Positions 1 through 8,932 of a DNA stretch of 64,000 bases are shown piece by piece (within the stretch, counting starts at the first letter, position 1; each line of letters begins with the position of its first letter). Made by a program: the position numbers and the translations under genes. Location of the stretch: the NCBI RefSeq assembly GCF_900101605.1, contig NZ_FMUR01000008.1:1-64000 (forward strand), read 5' to 3'. A model generated the notes under the pieces. The model was not told the origin of the DNA. It worked only from the letters and a program-made list of their open reading frames with translations, and ran no database searches. This DNA is from Butyrivibrio hungatei. GTDB taxonomy: Bacteria > Bacillota > Clostridia > Lachnospirales > Lachnospiraceae.

Positions 1-78
1 CACAGCCACTGTGACTATATGTCTCCTAACGAATTCGAAGAACTATATGAGAGGGTTATGGTTGCGCCTGCTGCATAA
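1..78 (+). CDS. IS3-family transposase, C-terminal end (partial, runs in from the left edge)
   Basis: Frame 1 is open from the window edge to a TAA at 76-78. It encodes HSHCDYMSPNEFEELYERVM and six more residues. The pattern H-S-x-x-x-Y-M-S-P-x-E/Q-F-E is typical of the extreme C-terminus of the IS3-family OrfB integrase-type transposase (known family feature). The sequence just after it (about 100-125, ending TTGACATAGGACCACA) would be where the right end of the element is expected, but I cannot prove the terminal inverted repeat without the left end. Only about 25 residues are visible, so the subgroup is open. Confidence 0.6.
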   Translation, partial: HSHCDYMSPNEFEELYERVMVAPAA

Positions 79-277
79 GCGGGTAAACCTCTCATTTTAA
101 TTTGTACTATTTATTGACATAGGACCACAGTTATATAAATGGTCAGTTCATCATTCGATCGTTCATAATCAAAATAGCGGAATCCATGTTCTCCTCTGCC
201 GCCCCAGCTTTTTTCATAAACTCTTTTTCTCATAATAAGCCTCTTGTACATATATTTATTATTTCACCTGCCACTTC
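79..277. other. Gap between IS remnant and repeat array; one weak minus-strand ORF
   Basis: No convincing gene. On the minus strand 111-233 there is a 40-codon ORF (start MRKRVYEKSWGGRGEHGFRY) preceded by AGAGG eight bases upstream. It ends at the presumed IS boundary. It may be a real small gene, the truncated end of a gene interrupted by the IS, or chance. I do not recognise the protein. Confidence 0.3.
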
Positions 278-765
278 ATGACCTTTCTGCACTAATTCTT
301 CCGAATAGGTCATGTGACTCTTCATCCTTCCTGATTACCCTTATGACCCTTTTGCGCTAATTCTTCCAAATAGGTCATGCGTCACCGTATCCCTCCGAAA
401 CACCCGCATGACCTTTCTAAGCAAATTCCCCCAAATAGGTCATGTATCACTTTATCCTTCCGTCACACCCCATGACCTTTCTGCACTAATTCTTCCAAAT
501 AGGTCATGCGTCACCGTATCCCTCCGAAACACCCGCATGACCTTTCTAAGCAAATTCTTCCAAATAGGTCATGTATCACTTTATCCTTCCGTCACACCCC
601 ATGACCTTTCTGCACTAATTCTTCCAAATAGGTCATGCGTCACCGTATCCCTCCGAAACACCCGCATGACCTTTCTAAGCAAATCCCCCCAAATAGGTCA
701 TGTATCACTTTATCCTTCCGTCACACCTCATGACCTTTCTGCACAAATTCTTCCAAATAGGTCAT
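278..765. repeat. Palindromic tandem repeat array 1 (eight 36-bp ATGACC...GGTCAT units)
   Basis: Eight units begin at 278, 343, 408, 472, 537, 601, 666 and 730. Each unit is exactly 36 bp, starts ATGACC and ends GGTCAT, so it can fold as a 6-7 bp stem. Units are separated by 28-29 bp, giving a step of 64 or 65 bp. From the second unit on, two spacer types alternate (GTCACCGTATCCCTCC type and TATCACTTTATCCTTCC type). This makes a higher-order period of exactly 129 bp. The array lies between the IS remnant and a C-rich patch, upstream of a lipoprotein gene. Reading frames across it are artefacts of the period being 43 codons. Confidence 0.9.
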
Positions 766-1010
766 GCGTCACTTACTTTCCTGCCTCCTGCGGCTCCGAC
801 GTCCTCTGCTCCCCCGATACACACTCCAACGCAGCATCCATCCGCACCCTCTGCCTCCCAACGTTCCCCTGGCTCTTGCCCGACACGCCCTTCCAACACA
901 GCATTCCAACGCCTACAACGCAGCATCCCGGCACCCTCTGCAGCCCCGGCACACACTCCGACGCCCTCCAACACTCCCGCACACATTTTCATACATTAAT
1001 CTACCGCACG
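766..1010. other. C-rich, low-G compositional patch with degenerate short repeats
   Basis: This stretch is strikingly rich in C and poor in G on the plus strand, unlike the AT-rich surroundings. Short imperfect repeats recur (AACGCAGCATCC at about 829 and 917, GCACCCTCTGC at about 843 and 931, CACACTCC at about 822 and 952). Several overlapping ORFs exist in both directions, but none has a ribosome binding site or a recognisable protein. I see no gene here. Confidence 0.5.
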
Positions 1011-1083
1011 CCAATCATTGAGAATATATTTCTATGCATGTTAAAATCAATTCTATAGAAAAAAAGAGAGATGGAGAACCAAT

Positions 1084-2274
1084 ATGGAAAATAAAACACT
1101 ATTATCGGCATTGATTATGTCTCTATCATTATGTGCATGCGCAAGCGGCGGTACTGCAGATGAGCAAGCGACTAACGCAAACAAGCAGGCTAGTGTCGAA
1201 AGCGCAAGCGATACCGGAATTTCCGTTGAGGAAGCATCTTCCGAGGCAAGCGCAGAAATAGCGCCCTCTGATACAGGCTATAAAAAGGCTTATATAGAAT
1301 TAATAGAGGCTGAGCAGCAAAAAATAGCTTCTGTTTCGCCTGAGTCTGAGGAATATGAGGAGTGCATGGAATCCTACTTGTTATATGACGTTGACAAGGA
1401 TAACACCCCCGAACTCCTGATAAGATTCGGTCATTCCGAAGCTTCTTATAACAGAAAAATGTACACCTATGCAGACGGCAAAGCACAATTAGTGGAAGAA
1501 TCACCTTCGGGACACACTTCATTCTATTCGGTTCCAAACGAAAACGGTATCCTTTATTATATGGGCCACATGGGATGTGCCGATTGTATCAAAGCTGTGC
1601 TCAAAGACGGAAAAACCGAATATGAAGAATTGTTCGCCGAAGATATCAATGAGAAATTACAGGCCGGAGAAGACGCCGATTACAAGCCCGTAAGCGAAAT
1701 AGTTCCCGGTGCAACTTATCTTGAGGAATATAGCTACACCACAACCTATCCTATTGAAATGTATGAGGTAATTGCAAATTATTCTTCGGAGGGCAAAAAA
1801 GCTGATTCAACCTCCTATACTTACCCTGATAATAATCCCGAGTTCTACGATAGCTTAATGCAAAACAACGGCACCGTAAACGCAGTGGCACTCGACAGCT
1901 TTATGAATACGCCTGGTGAGATTTCCTTTGAAAAGCTCACGGAAAAAGGTCATATATACGAATATTTTGAAGGTGGCGGCGAAATAAACGGAGTAACCTA
2001 TTCCGATTTAAACTCCGACGGAATATACGAATGTGTCTTCTATATAGGCGAACATGATGATTATTCCGATACCGACAAAGCATTCCGTGTTATCCTTGCC
2101 CCTCAGGACGGTAAAGTTTATGCATATCTTTCTTTTTCACCTTATGAAGATACTGTCACCGAGGACGGCTACTTTATAACAGAGCCTGAAGGATCCATAA
2201 GTGAACGCATTGTGCAAAGAGTTCTTTTTGACAAAGAGAAATGCTTTACATTCAGTGTTCCCGGCGAAAAATAA
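1084..2274 (+). CDS. Putative lipoprotein with two EF-hand-like loops
   Basis: A 396-residue protein. A hydrophobic N-terminus ends in lipobox LCAC, with Cys19 the predicted lipidated residue, so it should be anchored outside the membrane. Residues about 20-62 are a Ser/Ala/Glu-rich linker. Two Asp-rich loops resemble calcium-binding EF-hand/dockerin loops: DVDKDNTPE (102-110) and DLNSDGIYE (308-316). The start is supported by GGAGA eight bases upstream. It is the only plus-strand protein gene in the first 14 kb and ends at a strong bidirectional terminator. I do not recognise a family beyond generic clostridial lipoproteins with this loop type. The function is unknown. Confidence 0.8.
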   Translation: MENKTLLSALIMSLSLCACASGGTADEQATNANKQASVESASDTGISVEEASSEASAEIAPSDTGYKKAYIELIEAEQQKIASVSPESEEYEECMESYLLYDVDKDNTPELLIRFGHSEASYNRKMYTYADGKAQLVEESPSGHTSFYSVPNENGILYYMGHMGCADCIKAVLKDGKTEYEELFAEDINEKLQAGEDADYKPVSEIVPGATYLEEYSYTTTYPIEMYEVIANYSSEGKKADSTSYTYPDNNPEFYDSLMQNNGTVNAVALDSFMNTPGEISFEKLTEKGHIYEYFEGGGEINGVTYSDLNSDGIYECVFYIGEHDDYSDTDKAFRVILAPQDGKVYAYLSFSPYEDTVTEDGYFITEPEGSISERIVQRVLFDKEKCFTFSVPGEK

Positions 2275-2280
2275 TAGCTC

Positions 2281-2320
2281 AAAAAGCCGGCGATCCAGAA
2301 ATTCAGACCGCCGGCTTTTA
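2281..2320. terminator. Bidirectional rho-independent terminator
   Basis: A perfect inverted repeat AAAAGCCGGCG (2282-2292) / CGCCGGCTTTT (2309-2319) is flanked by an A-run on the left and a T-run on the right. It sits between the convergent lipoprotein gene (ends 2274) and chemotaxis receptor gene (ends 2362), and can terminate both. Confidence 0.9.
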
Positions 2321-2361
2321 ATCACAAAAACCGTTTATTCATAATTTCATTTAAGATGCCA

Positions 2362-4089
2362 TCAGATCTTGGAGAAAATAGCCGTCTCCTCATCAAGTTC
2401 ACCTGCGATACGACTGTTTTCATCCATACGTCTTGAAATATTGTCCATATCGGAAACAAGTACCTGAGTGCTCTCTGCTGCTGACGAAACACCGCGAACA
2501 CCGTCTTCTATGGATGTTGTGATATTATTGATGGACTCCGCTATATCATTGAAAGTTGACTTGAATCCTTCAGTCTTATTGCTGAAGTCGTCCATGACAC
2601 CTTCGATATAATTGGCATTATTCTTATATTTTTCGCCGTCTTCAACGAACTTTTCAAACTGAGGCAAGATTGAATTCTGCAGATAATCAACAAGTTCATT
2701 TGCGCTGCTTGAAAGATTATGAGCCGCCTCAACAACAACAGAGTTTATCTCCTGAATATTTCCGGCAGTTCTCTTACTGTTTTCGGCAAGAGTACCAATC
2801 TCACTTGCAACAACCGCAAAGCCCTTTCCTGCCGCTCCCGCTCTCGCAGCTTCAATGGAAGCATTAAGAGAAAGCAGGTTTGTCTGCGTTGCGATACTCA
2901 TGATCTCTGAAGTAAGCGAATTAACCTGATCGACGCTCTGGCTGTCTTCAATAGCCTGATTAAGAGATGCAAGAATATCCTCAACCTTCGCATTTGTTTC
3001 AGCCATGGTCGTTCTTGCAGACTGTTCCATTGCATCCGCATGCTCTTTCATAGTCTTTGAATATTCATTTATCTCGCGGCTCTTTTCAGCCATCTCATCA
3101 ACTTCGTTTCTTACAGCTTCCGTATTCTTATTGATGGTACCTGCGCTGTCTGCAACTTCCTCCATAGTGGCCGTAAGTTCCTCTGTCAGTGCGGAAAGAT
3201 CTGCTGCACTGCTGTTTGATGTCTTTACACTTCCCAAAACATCGGTTACAACCTTATCCATCGCAGACGAATTACTTGTAATGGTTAAAAAGATATTCTG
3301 AAGGTGCTCAATAAATGAGTTGATACCCTTACCGAGAGCTCCGATCTCATCATTTGATTCAATCGTGATACGCTTTGTAAGATCACCCTCGCGTCTGTTG
3401 ATACCTTCAATAATCTCATTAAGTTCAGCTTCTGCCTTGATCACAGGTCTTACCACATGTCTGAGCACAATATAAAGCGCAATGATCACTGCAAGAATAC
3501 TTATAAAGATTACACCAAATCCCGAAAATCTCGCGATCGTATAACTCTTACCGAGATTCTGCCTTGCCACATCGGAGTTACTGCGAAAAGCTACGATGAT
3601 ATCGTTGATATCCTCACTTAATTGCTTTGAACTGTCAGCCACAAGACCGTTTGCGGTTGCATAGGCATCCTTGGTTTTCTGCGCTGCGCTCTGAGCCAAA
3701 AGAATCATAACAGCTTCTCTGAAACTCTTATAATCGGCAAGCATCTTATCATAACTCGCCGTACTATCACTTGTGACATATTTGTTGTAATCAGCCATCG
3801 TCTGATCCAGCGCCGCCTCTTGCGCTTCGATCTCGGAAATAACATTTGTCATTGTCTCAAAATCAGTGGCTACAATATGTGACAAAGCCAATGTATGTAT
3901 ATTTTTTGAAGACTGACCGATAACATCAAGTTCATTTATCGCAGCCATATAATCATCGGCAATTGTTGACGCTGTCGTATTTACCTTTCTAAGGTTAGTC
4001 AATGACATTACATTTGAAAAAATGGAAACAAATCCCAAAAGAAGGACCGGAACCATAATCATTACACGAATACTTGCTTTTCTTTTCAT
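2362..4089 (-). CDS. Methyl-accepting chemotaxis protein
   Basis: A 575-residue chemoreceptor. Membrane segments lie at about 8-28 and 186-210. The extracytoplasmic region between them (about 30-185) is helical and lacks Cys, consistent with a four-helix-bundle sensor. A HAMP region follows (about 211-265), then the cytoplasmic signalling domain with the hairpin-tip motif [18 protein letters not shown] near residues 400-420, which in the family binds CheA/CheW. The start has GGAGGAT just upstream. The gene begins 15 bases after the solute-binding protein gene at 4105-5556, so the two are almost certainly cotranscribed. That suggests the receptor senses ligand-loaded binding protein (inference). 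Confidence 0.95.
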   Translation of the reverse strand: MKRKASIRVMIMVPVLLLGFVSIFSNVMSLTNLRKVNTTASTIADDYMAAINELDVIGQSSKNIHTLALSHIVATDFETMTNVISEIEAQEAALDQTMADYNKYVTSDSTASYDKMLADYKSFREAVMILLAQSAAQKTKDAYATANGLVADSSKQLSEDINDIIVAFRSNSDVARQNLGKSYTIARFSGFGVIFISILAVIIALYIVLRHVVRPVIKAEAELNEIIEGINRREGDLTKRITIESNDEIGALGKGINSFIEHLQNIFLTITSNSSAMDKVVTDVLGSVKTSNSSAADLSALTEELTATMEEVADSAGTINKNTEAVRNEVDEMAEKSREINEYSKTMKEHADAMEQSARTTMAETNAKVEDILASLNQAIEDSQSVDQVNSLTSEIMSIATQTNLLSLNASIEAARAGAAGKGFAVVASEIGTLAENSKRTAGNIQEINSVVVEAAHNLSSSANELVDYLQNSILPQFEKFVEDGEKYKNNANYIEGVMDDFSNKTEGFKSTFNDIAESINNITTSIEDGVRGVSSAAESTQVLVSDMDNISRRMDENSRIAGELDEETAIFSKI

Positions 4090-4104
4090 CGATCCATCCT
4101 CCTA

Positions 4105-5556
4105 TTATTCGCTTGCCTCGGAACTTGCCTGCGCATCCGCATTATCTTCGGGACTTGCCTCTGCTACCTCATCGCTTCCTGCGTCTGCATTTTCTTCTAT
4201 AGAATCATCTGATGCTGCTTCTTCCGTAGCCTCTTCTTCTGAAGCTGTATCCTCTGCCTCGCCTTCTTCGCCTTCCTTGTTACCCGATGATTCCACTCCC
4301 GTAACAGCGGTAACCATCTCATTTAAAAGAGTCTGGAGGTCTTTTCCTCCGGGATTCCCCTCACTCAAAATTGTTCCAAGGTTTGTCGCAGGATCCCAGA
4401 AAGTTCCGCCAACTCGCTGAAGACTTGCATACTCAGCCTGCTTCTGAAGAGCCTGCAGTCCCTTTGACTGAGCCACTTCACCTGTAGATGACGCCGCTGT
4501 ATTTGAAGGTCCCTGACCTCTCATCGAGAATCTGAGGGCCTGATTCTGTTCATTTGTCATCCAATCCGCAAACTTATTTGCCCATGCCGCATTCTCCGAA
4601 CGAGAATTAACGCCTACGAGTTTATATCCGGCATAGCTTGACATCTGAAGCTGCTGCCCCGCAACAGTATACGTGGGAAGCTTTGTTGCGGCATAGCCGT
4701 CTCCCCATGCGTCCTTGATCTCATTCTCGTCCCATATTCCGCTGACACCGGCTATGATGCTTCCGTTCGCTGCACCGATTCCAAAATCATCATTTCCCGC
4801 ATTGATAAAGCCCGGATTTTTTCCAATATCCGCCATTGCCTGCGCAACATCAACACCCTTTATATTTGTATATTTCGCATTCCAGTTACAGTAAGTGGAT
4901 ATTCCGTCGTCATTAAGACCTATTTCCATGTCTGTATTACCGAAGAAAGAGTACATATACCAGCCGGAATTCATTTCCATGAAAAACTTCTTGCCTTCAC
5001 GGCTCGCAACTTCAAGGATTCCATCAAGTGTCTGTACATCTTCTTCTGTCAAATATTTGCTGTTGTAAAAAAGGAAATATCCGTTATCCGCCGTTAAAGG
5101 ATATGCATACAAAGTTCCGTTAAAAGAAGCAGCTTCGCTTGCCGCCGCAAGATTCCTTCCTGCTATTTCCGAATCATTCGGAACTTTCTTAAGCACACCC
5201 GAAGCAATAAGTGCAAGCAACTGATCGTCCGCAAAAGTAAAAACATCCGGCGCGTTAAGAACATCACCCAGAATATCATCCTTTGCGGAAGACTCACTGT
5301 GTGGCTCAAATGTGATATTGAAATTTGCCTGTGATGAATATTCAGAAACAAAACTCGATATGATCTGATTTATAAGTTCACTGTCCTCTTCCGATCCCCA
5401 AACCCTGAGAGAAACATCTCCCGATGGAAGTTCGGAATCGCTGACAGATTCTGTCTCCGGAATGCTTTCTTCTTCGCTTTTATTTGCTCCGCAGCCCGAA
5501 AAAGAGCCAAAAGAAATCACTGTAGACAGTAAAATTATTAACATTTTTTTGGACAT
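4105..5556 (-). CDS. Extracellular solute-binding lipoprotein with long acidic C-terminal tail
   Basis: A 483-residue protein. The signal peptide ends in lipobox FSGC (Cys22). Residues about 47-420 have the fold signature of family 1 (sugar-type) ABC solute-binding proteins, with blocks such as NAPDVFTFADDQLL and EQNQALRFSMRGQGPS. The last about 60 residues are an unusual low-complexity tail of Glu, Ala, Ser and Asp with no basic residue. No permease or ATPase is adjacent. The next gene in the operon is a chemoreceptor, so the protein may serve chemosensing rather than, or besides, uptake. The start is preceded by AAGGAGG. The ligand is unknown. Confidence 0.9.
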   Translation of the reverse strand: MSKKMLIILLSTVISFGSFSGCGANKSEEESIPETESVSDSELPSGDVSLRVWGSEEDSELINQIISSFVSEYSSQANFNITFEPHSESSAKDDILGDVLNAPDVFTFADDQLLALIASGVLKKVPNDSEIAGRNLAAASEAASFNGTLYAYPLTADNGYFLFYNSKYLTEEDVQTLDGILEVASREGKKFFMEMNSGWYMYSFFGNTDMEIGLNDDGISTYCNWNAKYTNIKGVDVAQAMADIGKNPGFINAGNDDFGIGAANGSIIAGVSGIWDENEIKDAWGDGYAATKLPTYTVAGQQLQMSSYAGYKLVGVNSRSENAAWANKFADWMTNEQNQALRFSMRGQGPSNTAASSTGEVAQSKGLQALQKQAEYASLQRVGGTFWDPATNLGTILSEGNPGGKDLQTLLNEMVTAVTGVESSGNKEGEEGEAEDTASEEEATEEAASDDSIEENADAGSDEVAEASPEDNADAQASSEASE

Positions 5557-5705
5557 AATATGCCTCCTTTTCCACTACGGGAAAATACAATATCATATAT
5601 TATTATACAATACAATATAATATGTATATTCTTTTAAAAATATTTTAAGTCGGTTTATCGATTTTTTATAATTATATGCAAACGCACTTGCAACCTGCAT
5701 TCGCA

Positions 5706-5738
5706 GAAAAAATGAGCAAAAGTCGTTAAACTTTTGCC
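5706..5738 (-). terminator. Rho-independent terminator (minus strand)
   Basis: GCAAAAGT (5716-5723) pairs with ACTTTTGC (5730-5737). On the minus strand the stem is followed by a T-rich run (A-run 5707-5712 on plus). It lies 14 bases downstream of the gene ending at 5752. Confidence 0.8.
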
Positions 5739-5751
5739 CATTATCTACATC

Positions 5752-6444
5752 TTATTTCAGCTCTTCTATATACTTTCGCGCCTGATCAAGCATTCCATCC
5801 ACAAATTCTTCGGTTATCTTTTCAGGTTCATAATATTTTAGCCAGGAATTGTCCATCACATTTCCAAAAGCATTCAGCGCTGCGAGAACTTCATCGTTTA
5901 TCTTGCGATGTTTTTCGCCAAAGCGCTCCTCGACCAACTCTTCAAAATCATTTTGAAGTATCTCAAGTTCCTCTTCTTTCGTCAGCTTCCTGTAGCCGTC
6001 TTCGGAACTTTCATCCTCCACATACCTTATGCGGTTTCCCTGCTCATATCCCGACGAAATCTCATCCGCAATATCTTTGAAACTGCCCAAAAGAGCGTCT
6101 TTTTTATCCGAAAGAGTTATCTCATCCCCCGACTTCCTTGCATCGATTTTTTCATACATATCAAGGAAGATCCTGTCCTTATAGCTTATGACCGGCTGGT
6201 GCTCAAATTCAAATTTCCTCTTCTCCGTTTCGGAATTAATGTCGATCCACTTTGGAAATTTAGATGCCAAAAGAGCTCTCATCCCTTCAGCCGAGATATC
6301 GATCTTGATAGGAGCAATATCCGCTCCTTCTTTGGTATCGCTCAGTTTTTTCGGCTTACTATCCTGCTCTTTTGCAAGTGAAAAAAGATCAATTTTGGAC
6401 GCTTGGAAGGTACCGTTTATGTTTCCGTACATTTTTACAGCCAT
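5752..6444 (-). CDS. Hypothetical protein, charged and helical
   Basis: About 230 residues from the ATG at 6444, chosen because GAGGTGA sits 5-11 bases upstream. The frame is open to a GTG at 6453. The protein is soluble, rich in Lys, Glu and Asp, with no signal peptide or membrane segment. Residues about 70-120 include KWIDINSETEKRKFEFEH, and the C-terminal half is predicted helical. It stands alone between two terminator-like or AT-rich gaps. I do not recognise a family. Similar proteins of this length with a short N-terminal MYGNINGTF-like start seem to occur in related clostridia, but I cannot name them. Confidence 0.7.
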   Translation of the reverse strand: MAVKMYGNINGTFQASKIDLFSLAKEQDSKPKKLSDTKEGADIAPIKIDISAEGMRALLASKFPKWIDINSETEKRKFEFEHQPVISYKDRIFLDMYEKIDARKSGDEITLSDKKDALLGSFKDIADEISSGYEQGNRIRYVEDESSEDGYRKLTKEEELEILQNDFEELVEERFGEKHRKINDEVLAALNAFGNVMDNSWLKYYEPEKITEEFVDGMLDQARKYIEELK

Positions 6445-6608
6445 AACACTCACCTCACTATTTTATTTTTATAAAACACCAAAAACCAAAACTATCTTGA
6501 TAATATAGAACTTGATATAGAACTTTTTTCAGGCCACATAGTACATATTAACATAATTGTTTGAACTAAAAAACGTTAATTAAATCTTTTATTTATTTGC
6601 ATTTCTTC

Positions 6609-7673
6609 TTATTTCATACTCGCCATTCTTTTGGCTATATCATGCACATATCCCGAGAATTCCTCAGACCTTGACTCCAGAAGCCCATGCGTTCCGCCCT
6701 TCATGACATACATCTTCTTATCGGGAGCGTTCACCTTTTCGAAATATTCACATGCCATCTCATAATTGGTCTGATAATCCATATCGCCGTTTATGTTGTA
6801 GTAAGGAACTTTATAATCATATTTTCCGAGAAGCGAACACTCGTAAAGACCATGTGCAAAAAAATCCATATAAGGCTCCATCGATGTTTCGATATTTTTC
6901 ACATAAGAAATGTAATCTTTTACCAGGTAATTCGGATTAAAAAGAATGGTCGCGACAATGTTGTAATCGCGTCCATCCTTCATCATGCCATAGCCGTATC
7001 TGTTCATTATCTCACTTCTTGCAAGCAGCGCCTGCGTATCATCACATTTATCCGGCGACCACTTTGAAAGAAGCACCTTTCCTTCTTCGTCGCCCTCAGT
7101 CCACTTCTTCGCTTCTTCATAAAGCCGCTCTTCATTTTCCGCAATATCAACACACTGCCCCGTTCCGATAAATGCATCATAGTATTGAGGATACTCAAGC
7201 ACCAGGTTTGCACCAAACATCGATCCCCACGAATGTCCAAGCAAAGTGATCTTCTTTTTTCCCATGTATTTCATAATATACTCTGTCATCGCCTTGCCAT
7301 CTGCCAGCATGATATCCTTAGTTATCTTATCGGCGGCGTTTTTCTTGTCAAAGCTCTTTCCGACATTCCTTTGATCCCACGTTACGACCGTATATACGTC
7401 GCTCCATTTGCGGGTAAAAGAGTAATCAATAGGGCTTGTAGCAGATCCCGGCCCGCCATGAAGGTACAGCAAGACCGGATTGTCTATGTCTTTCCCATAT
7501 ATGTTTATCCACTGGTTACTTCCGTTTATATCCACGTAAAAAGATACATTTATCCCATTTTTTGGCGTTCTGATGTTCATTCCCATTCCGATCGATCTTG
7601 TACCTGCGATTATCACCGCAATAATCATTAATACAAGAAGAATCTTTTTACCAATCTGTAGTACCGACTTCAT
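6609..7673 (-). CDS. Membrane-anchored alpha/beta hydrolase, proline iminopeptidase-like (S33)
   Basis: 354 residues from ATG 7673 (GGGAGAAAG upstream). An N-terminal hydrophobic anchor (about 8-26) precedes an alpha/beta hydrolase domain, so the enzyme probably faces outward. Motifs are HGGPGSAT (oxyanion region, typical of proline iminopeptidase-type hydrolases), WDQRNVGKS, and the nucleophile elbow GHSWGS. A late Asp (NGDMDYQT) and a final His (GGTHGLLE) complete the triad. The start codon overlaps the stop codon of the XRE-TPR regulator gene (ATGA), indicating translational coupling. Substrate could be peptide or ester; peptidase identity is inferred from the GGPG motif only. Confidence 0.9.
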   Translation of the reverse strand: MKSVLQIGKKILLVLMIIAVIIAGTRSIGMGMNIRTPKNGINVSFYVDINGSNQWINIYGKDIDNPVLLYLHGGPGSATSPIDYSFTRKWSDVYTVVTWDQRNVGKSFDKKNAADKITKDIMLADGKAMTEYIMKYMGKKKITLLGHSWGSMFGANLVLEYPQYYDAFIGTGQCVDIAENEERLYEEAKKWTEGDEEGKVLLSKWSPDKCDDTQALLARSEIMNRYGYGMMKDGRDYNIVATILFNPNYLVKDYISYVKNIETSMEPYMDFFAHGLYECSLLGKYDYKVPYYNINGDMDYQTNYEMACEYFEKVNAPDKKMYVMKGGTHGLLESRSEEFSGYVHDIAKRMASMK

Positions 7674-8773
7674 TTCTCTTTCTCCCAATCGTCAATAATT
7701 CTGTTTAATACTTTTCTATTTATTTTTCCCATCTTCACGACCTGCCCCAAAAGTGCCGCACTGAAACCTGTCACGGCGTTTTCGCCTATGCTGTCAAATA
7801 TATGATAGTGCTTTTTTTCCGCATGATAGAACTTAAGATGTCTGGCTACATCATTTGTGCCATTTTTATCATAGCTTTCCGCGAGCTTTTTTCCCTCCGA
7901 AAGACTCTTTTTCATCTCGTTCTCATCGCCTGAGCAGCCGTAAAGATATGCCTTTAGCACGTGATAACACGCCATATATTTTTCATAACATCCCGGTTCG
8001 CTTCCGGCAAATTTGGCGATAACCTCAATCATAGTATCTGCCAGGCACACCGCTTCATCCAGATTTTTCTTTCCGCCCTTTGATGCAAGCGACATTATCA
8101 TGTGCAGTGTCGAATCTATAAGTTCATTCAAGTGGTTTATTATTCCAAGCGTACTGTAATTAAGCGCCTGATCTACTTCATTGTTCTGAATACACAAAAG
8201 TGCAAGAACAGTATCGTGTATTCCTCCAAAATTTATCTGCTTGAACCTTTCAAACGCAGCCTTTTCATCCACAACCATGTAGCTGTACGCAATACGAGAC
8301 CTTATAATGAAATCATTTATGTCGGGATCTTTGTTCTGTGAAAGATATTCCAATGATTTTGTCAAAAGATCTATCGCTTTAAGCGCATCTTCTTTGTCCT
8401 GATTTTCAAGTGCCTTCACATAATACACGTCAGCAGCCGCATAAATGACAGAAAAATCATGTGGGTATCTTGACATGGCGTCCCTTGAAAGCTTTTCCGC
8501 CTCGTCGAATCTGCGTTCACTAACAAGTAAGTTAATGTTTTCAACAATTTTTTCGGCTTTCTTAGATGCCATGTCATATCCCAAAAGGACGTCGATCGAC
8601 ACGTTAAAAAAGCTTGCCAGCATTGTCAGCATGACTATATCCGGTGTATTGTTTCCGTTCTCCCACTTAGACACCGCGCCGACAGTCACTCCCAGTATCT
8701 CTGCGAGTTTTTCCTGTGTCAGATTTTTCTCTTTTCTTAATCTCTTAATATTTTCATGCAACTTAAGCTTCAT
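7670..8773 (-). CDS. XRE-family transcriptional regulator with TPR-like C-terminal domain
   Basis: 367 residues. An N-terminal helix-turn-helix of the Cro/C1 type spans about 5-60 (KNLTQEKLAEILGVTVGAVS KWENG). From about 75 to the end the protein is an all-helical repeat region like the tetratricopeptide repeats of peptide-sensing regulators (RRNPP type). A perfect 12-bp palindrome lies 22 bases upstream of the start and may be its operator. It is translationally coupled to a surface hydrolase. Known relatives bind small imported peptides; whether this one does is inference. Confidence 0.9.
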   Translation of the reverse strand: MKLKLHENIKRLRKEKNLTQEKLAEILGVTVGAVSKWENGNNTPDIVMLTMLASFFNVSIDVLLGYDMASKKAEKIVENINLLVSERRFDEAEKLSRDAMSRYPHDFSVIYAAADVYYVKALENQDKEDALKAIDLLTKSLEYLSQNKDPDINDFIIRSRIAYSYMVVDEKAAFERFKQINFGGIHDTVLALLCIQNNEVDQALNYSTLGIINHLNELIDSTLHMIMSLASKGGKKNLDEAVCLADTMIEVIAKFAGSEPGCYEKYMACYHVLKAYLYGCSGDENEMKKSLSEGKKLAESYDKNGTNDVARHLKFYHAEKKHYHIFDSIGENAVTGFSAALLGQVVKMGKINRKVLNRIIDDWEKEK

Positions 8774-8794
8774 TGTGGTCCCTTTCTATAGTAA

Positions 8795-8806
8795 ATAAGC
8801 GCTTAT
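8795..8806. promoter_or_regulatory. Candidate operator palindrome upstream of the XRE-TPR gene
   Basis: ATAAGCGCTTAT is a perfect 12-bp palindrome 22 bases upstream of the XRE gene start. XRE regulators commonly bind such sites at their own promoters, so autoregulation is plausible. Confidence 0.45.
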
Positions 8807-8932
8807 GGAATAAATTCTATTTGACTCTTTGGAAAATTATAATACATCAAATGTACAATTAAGAGAGGGATTTTTTTCCGTATCGGAAAATTATGGAAAT
8901 AGATAGAAAGTGGCGAAAAGATAAAGATATGT

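Noticed and set aside
278..765. CRISPR array
   Set aside because: The spacers are not unique but alternate between two sequences. The unit is a 36-bp palindrome with variable loops, and no cas gene is present in the window.
408..1058. Long plus-strand ORF with 43-residue repeats
   Set aside because: The 129-bp array period is a multiple of three, which keeps the frame open. There is no ribosome binding site, and the second half is the C-rich patch. Not a gene.
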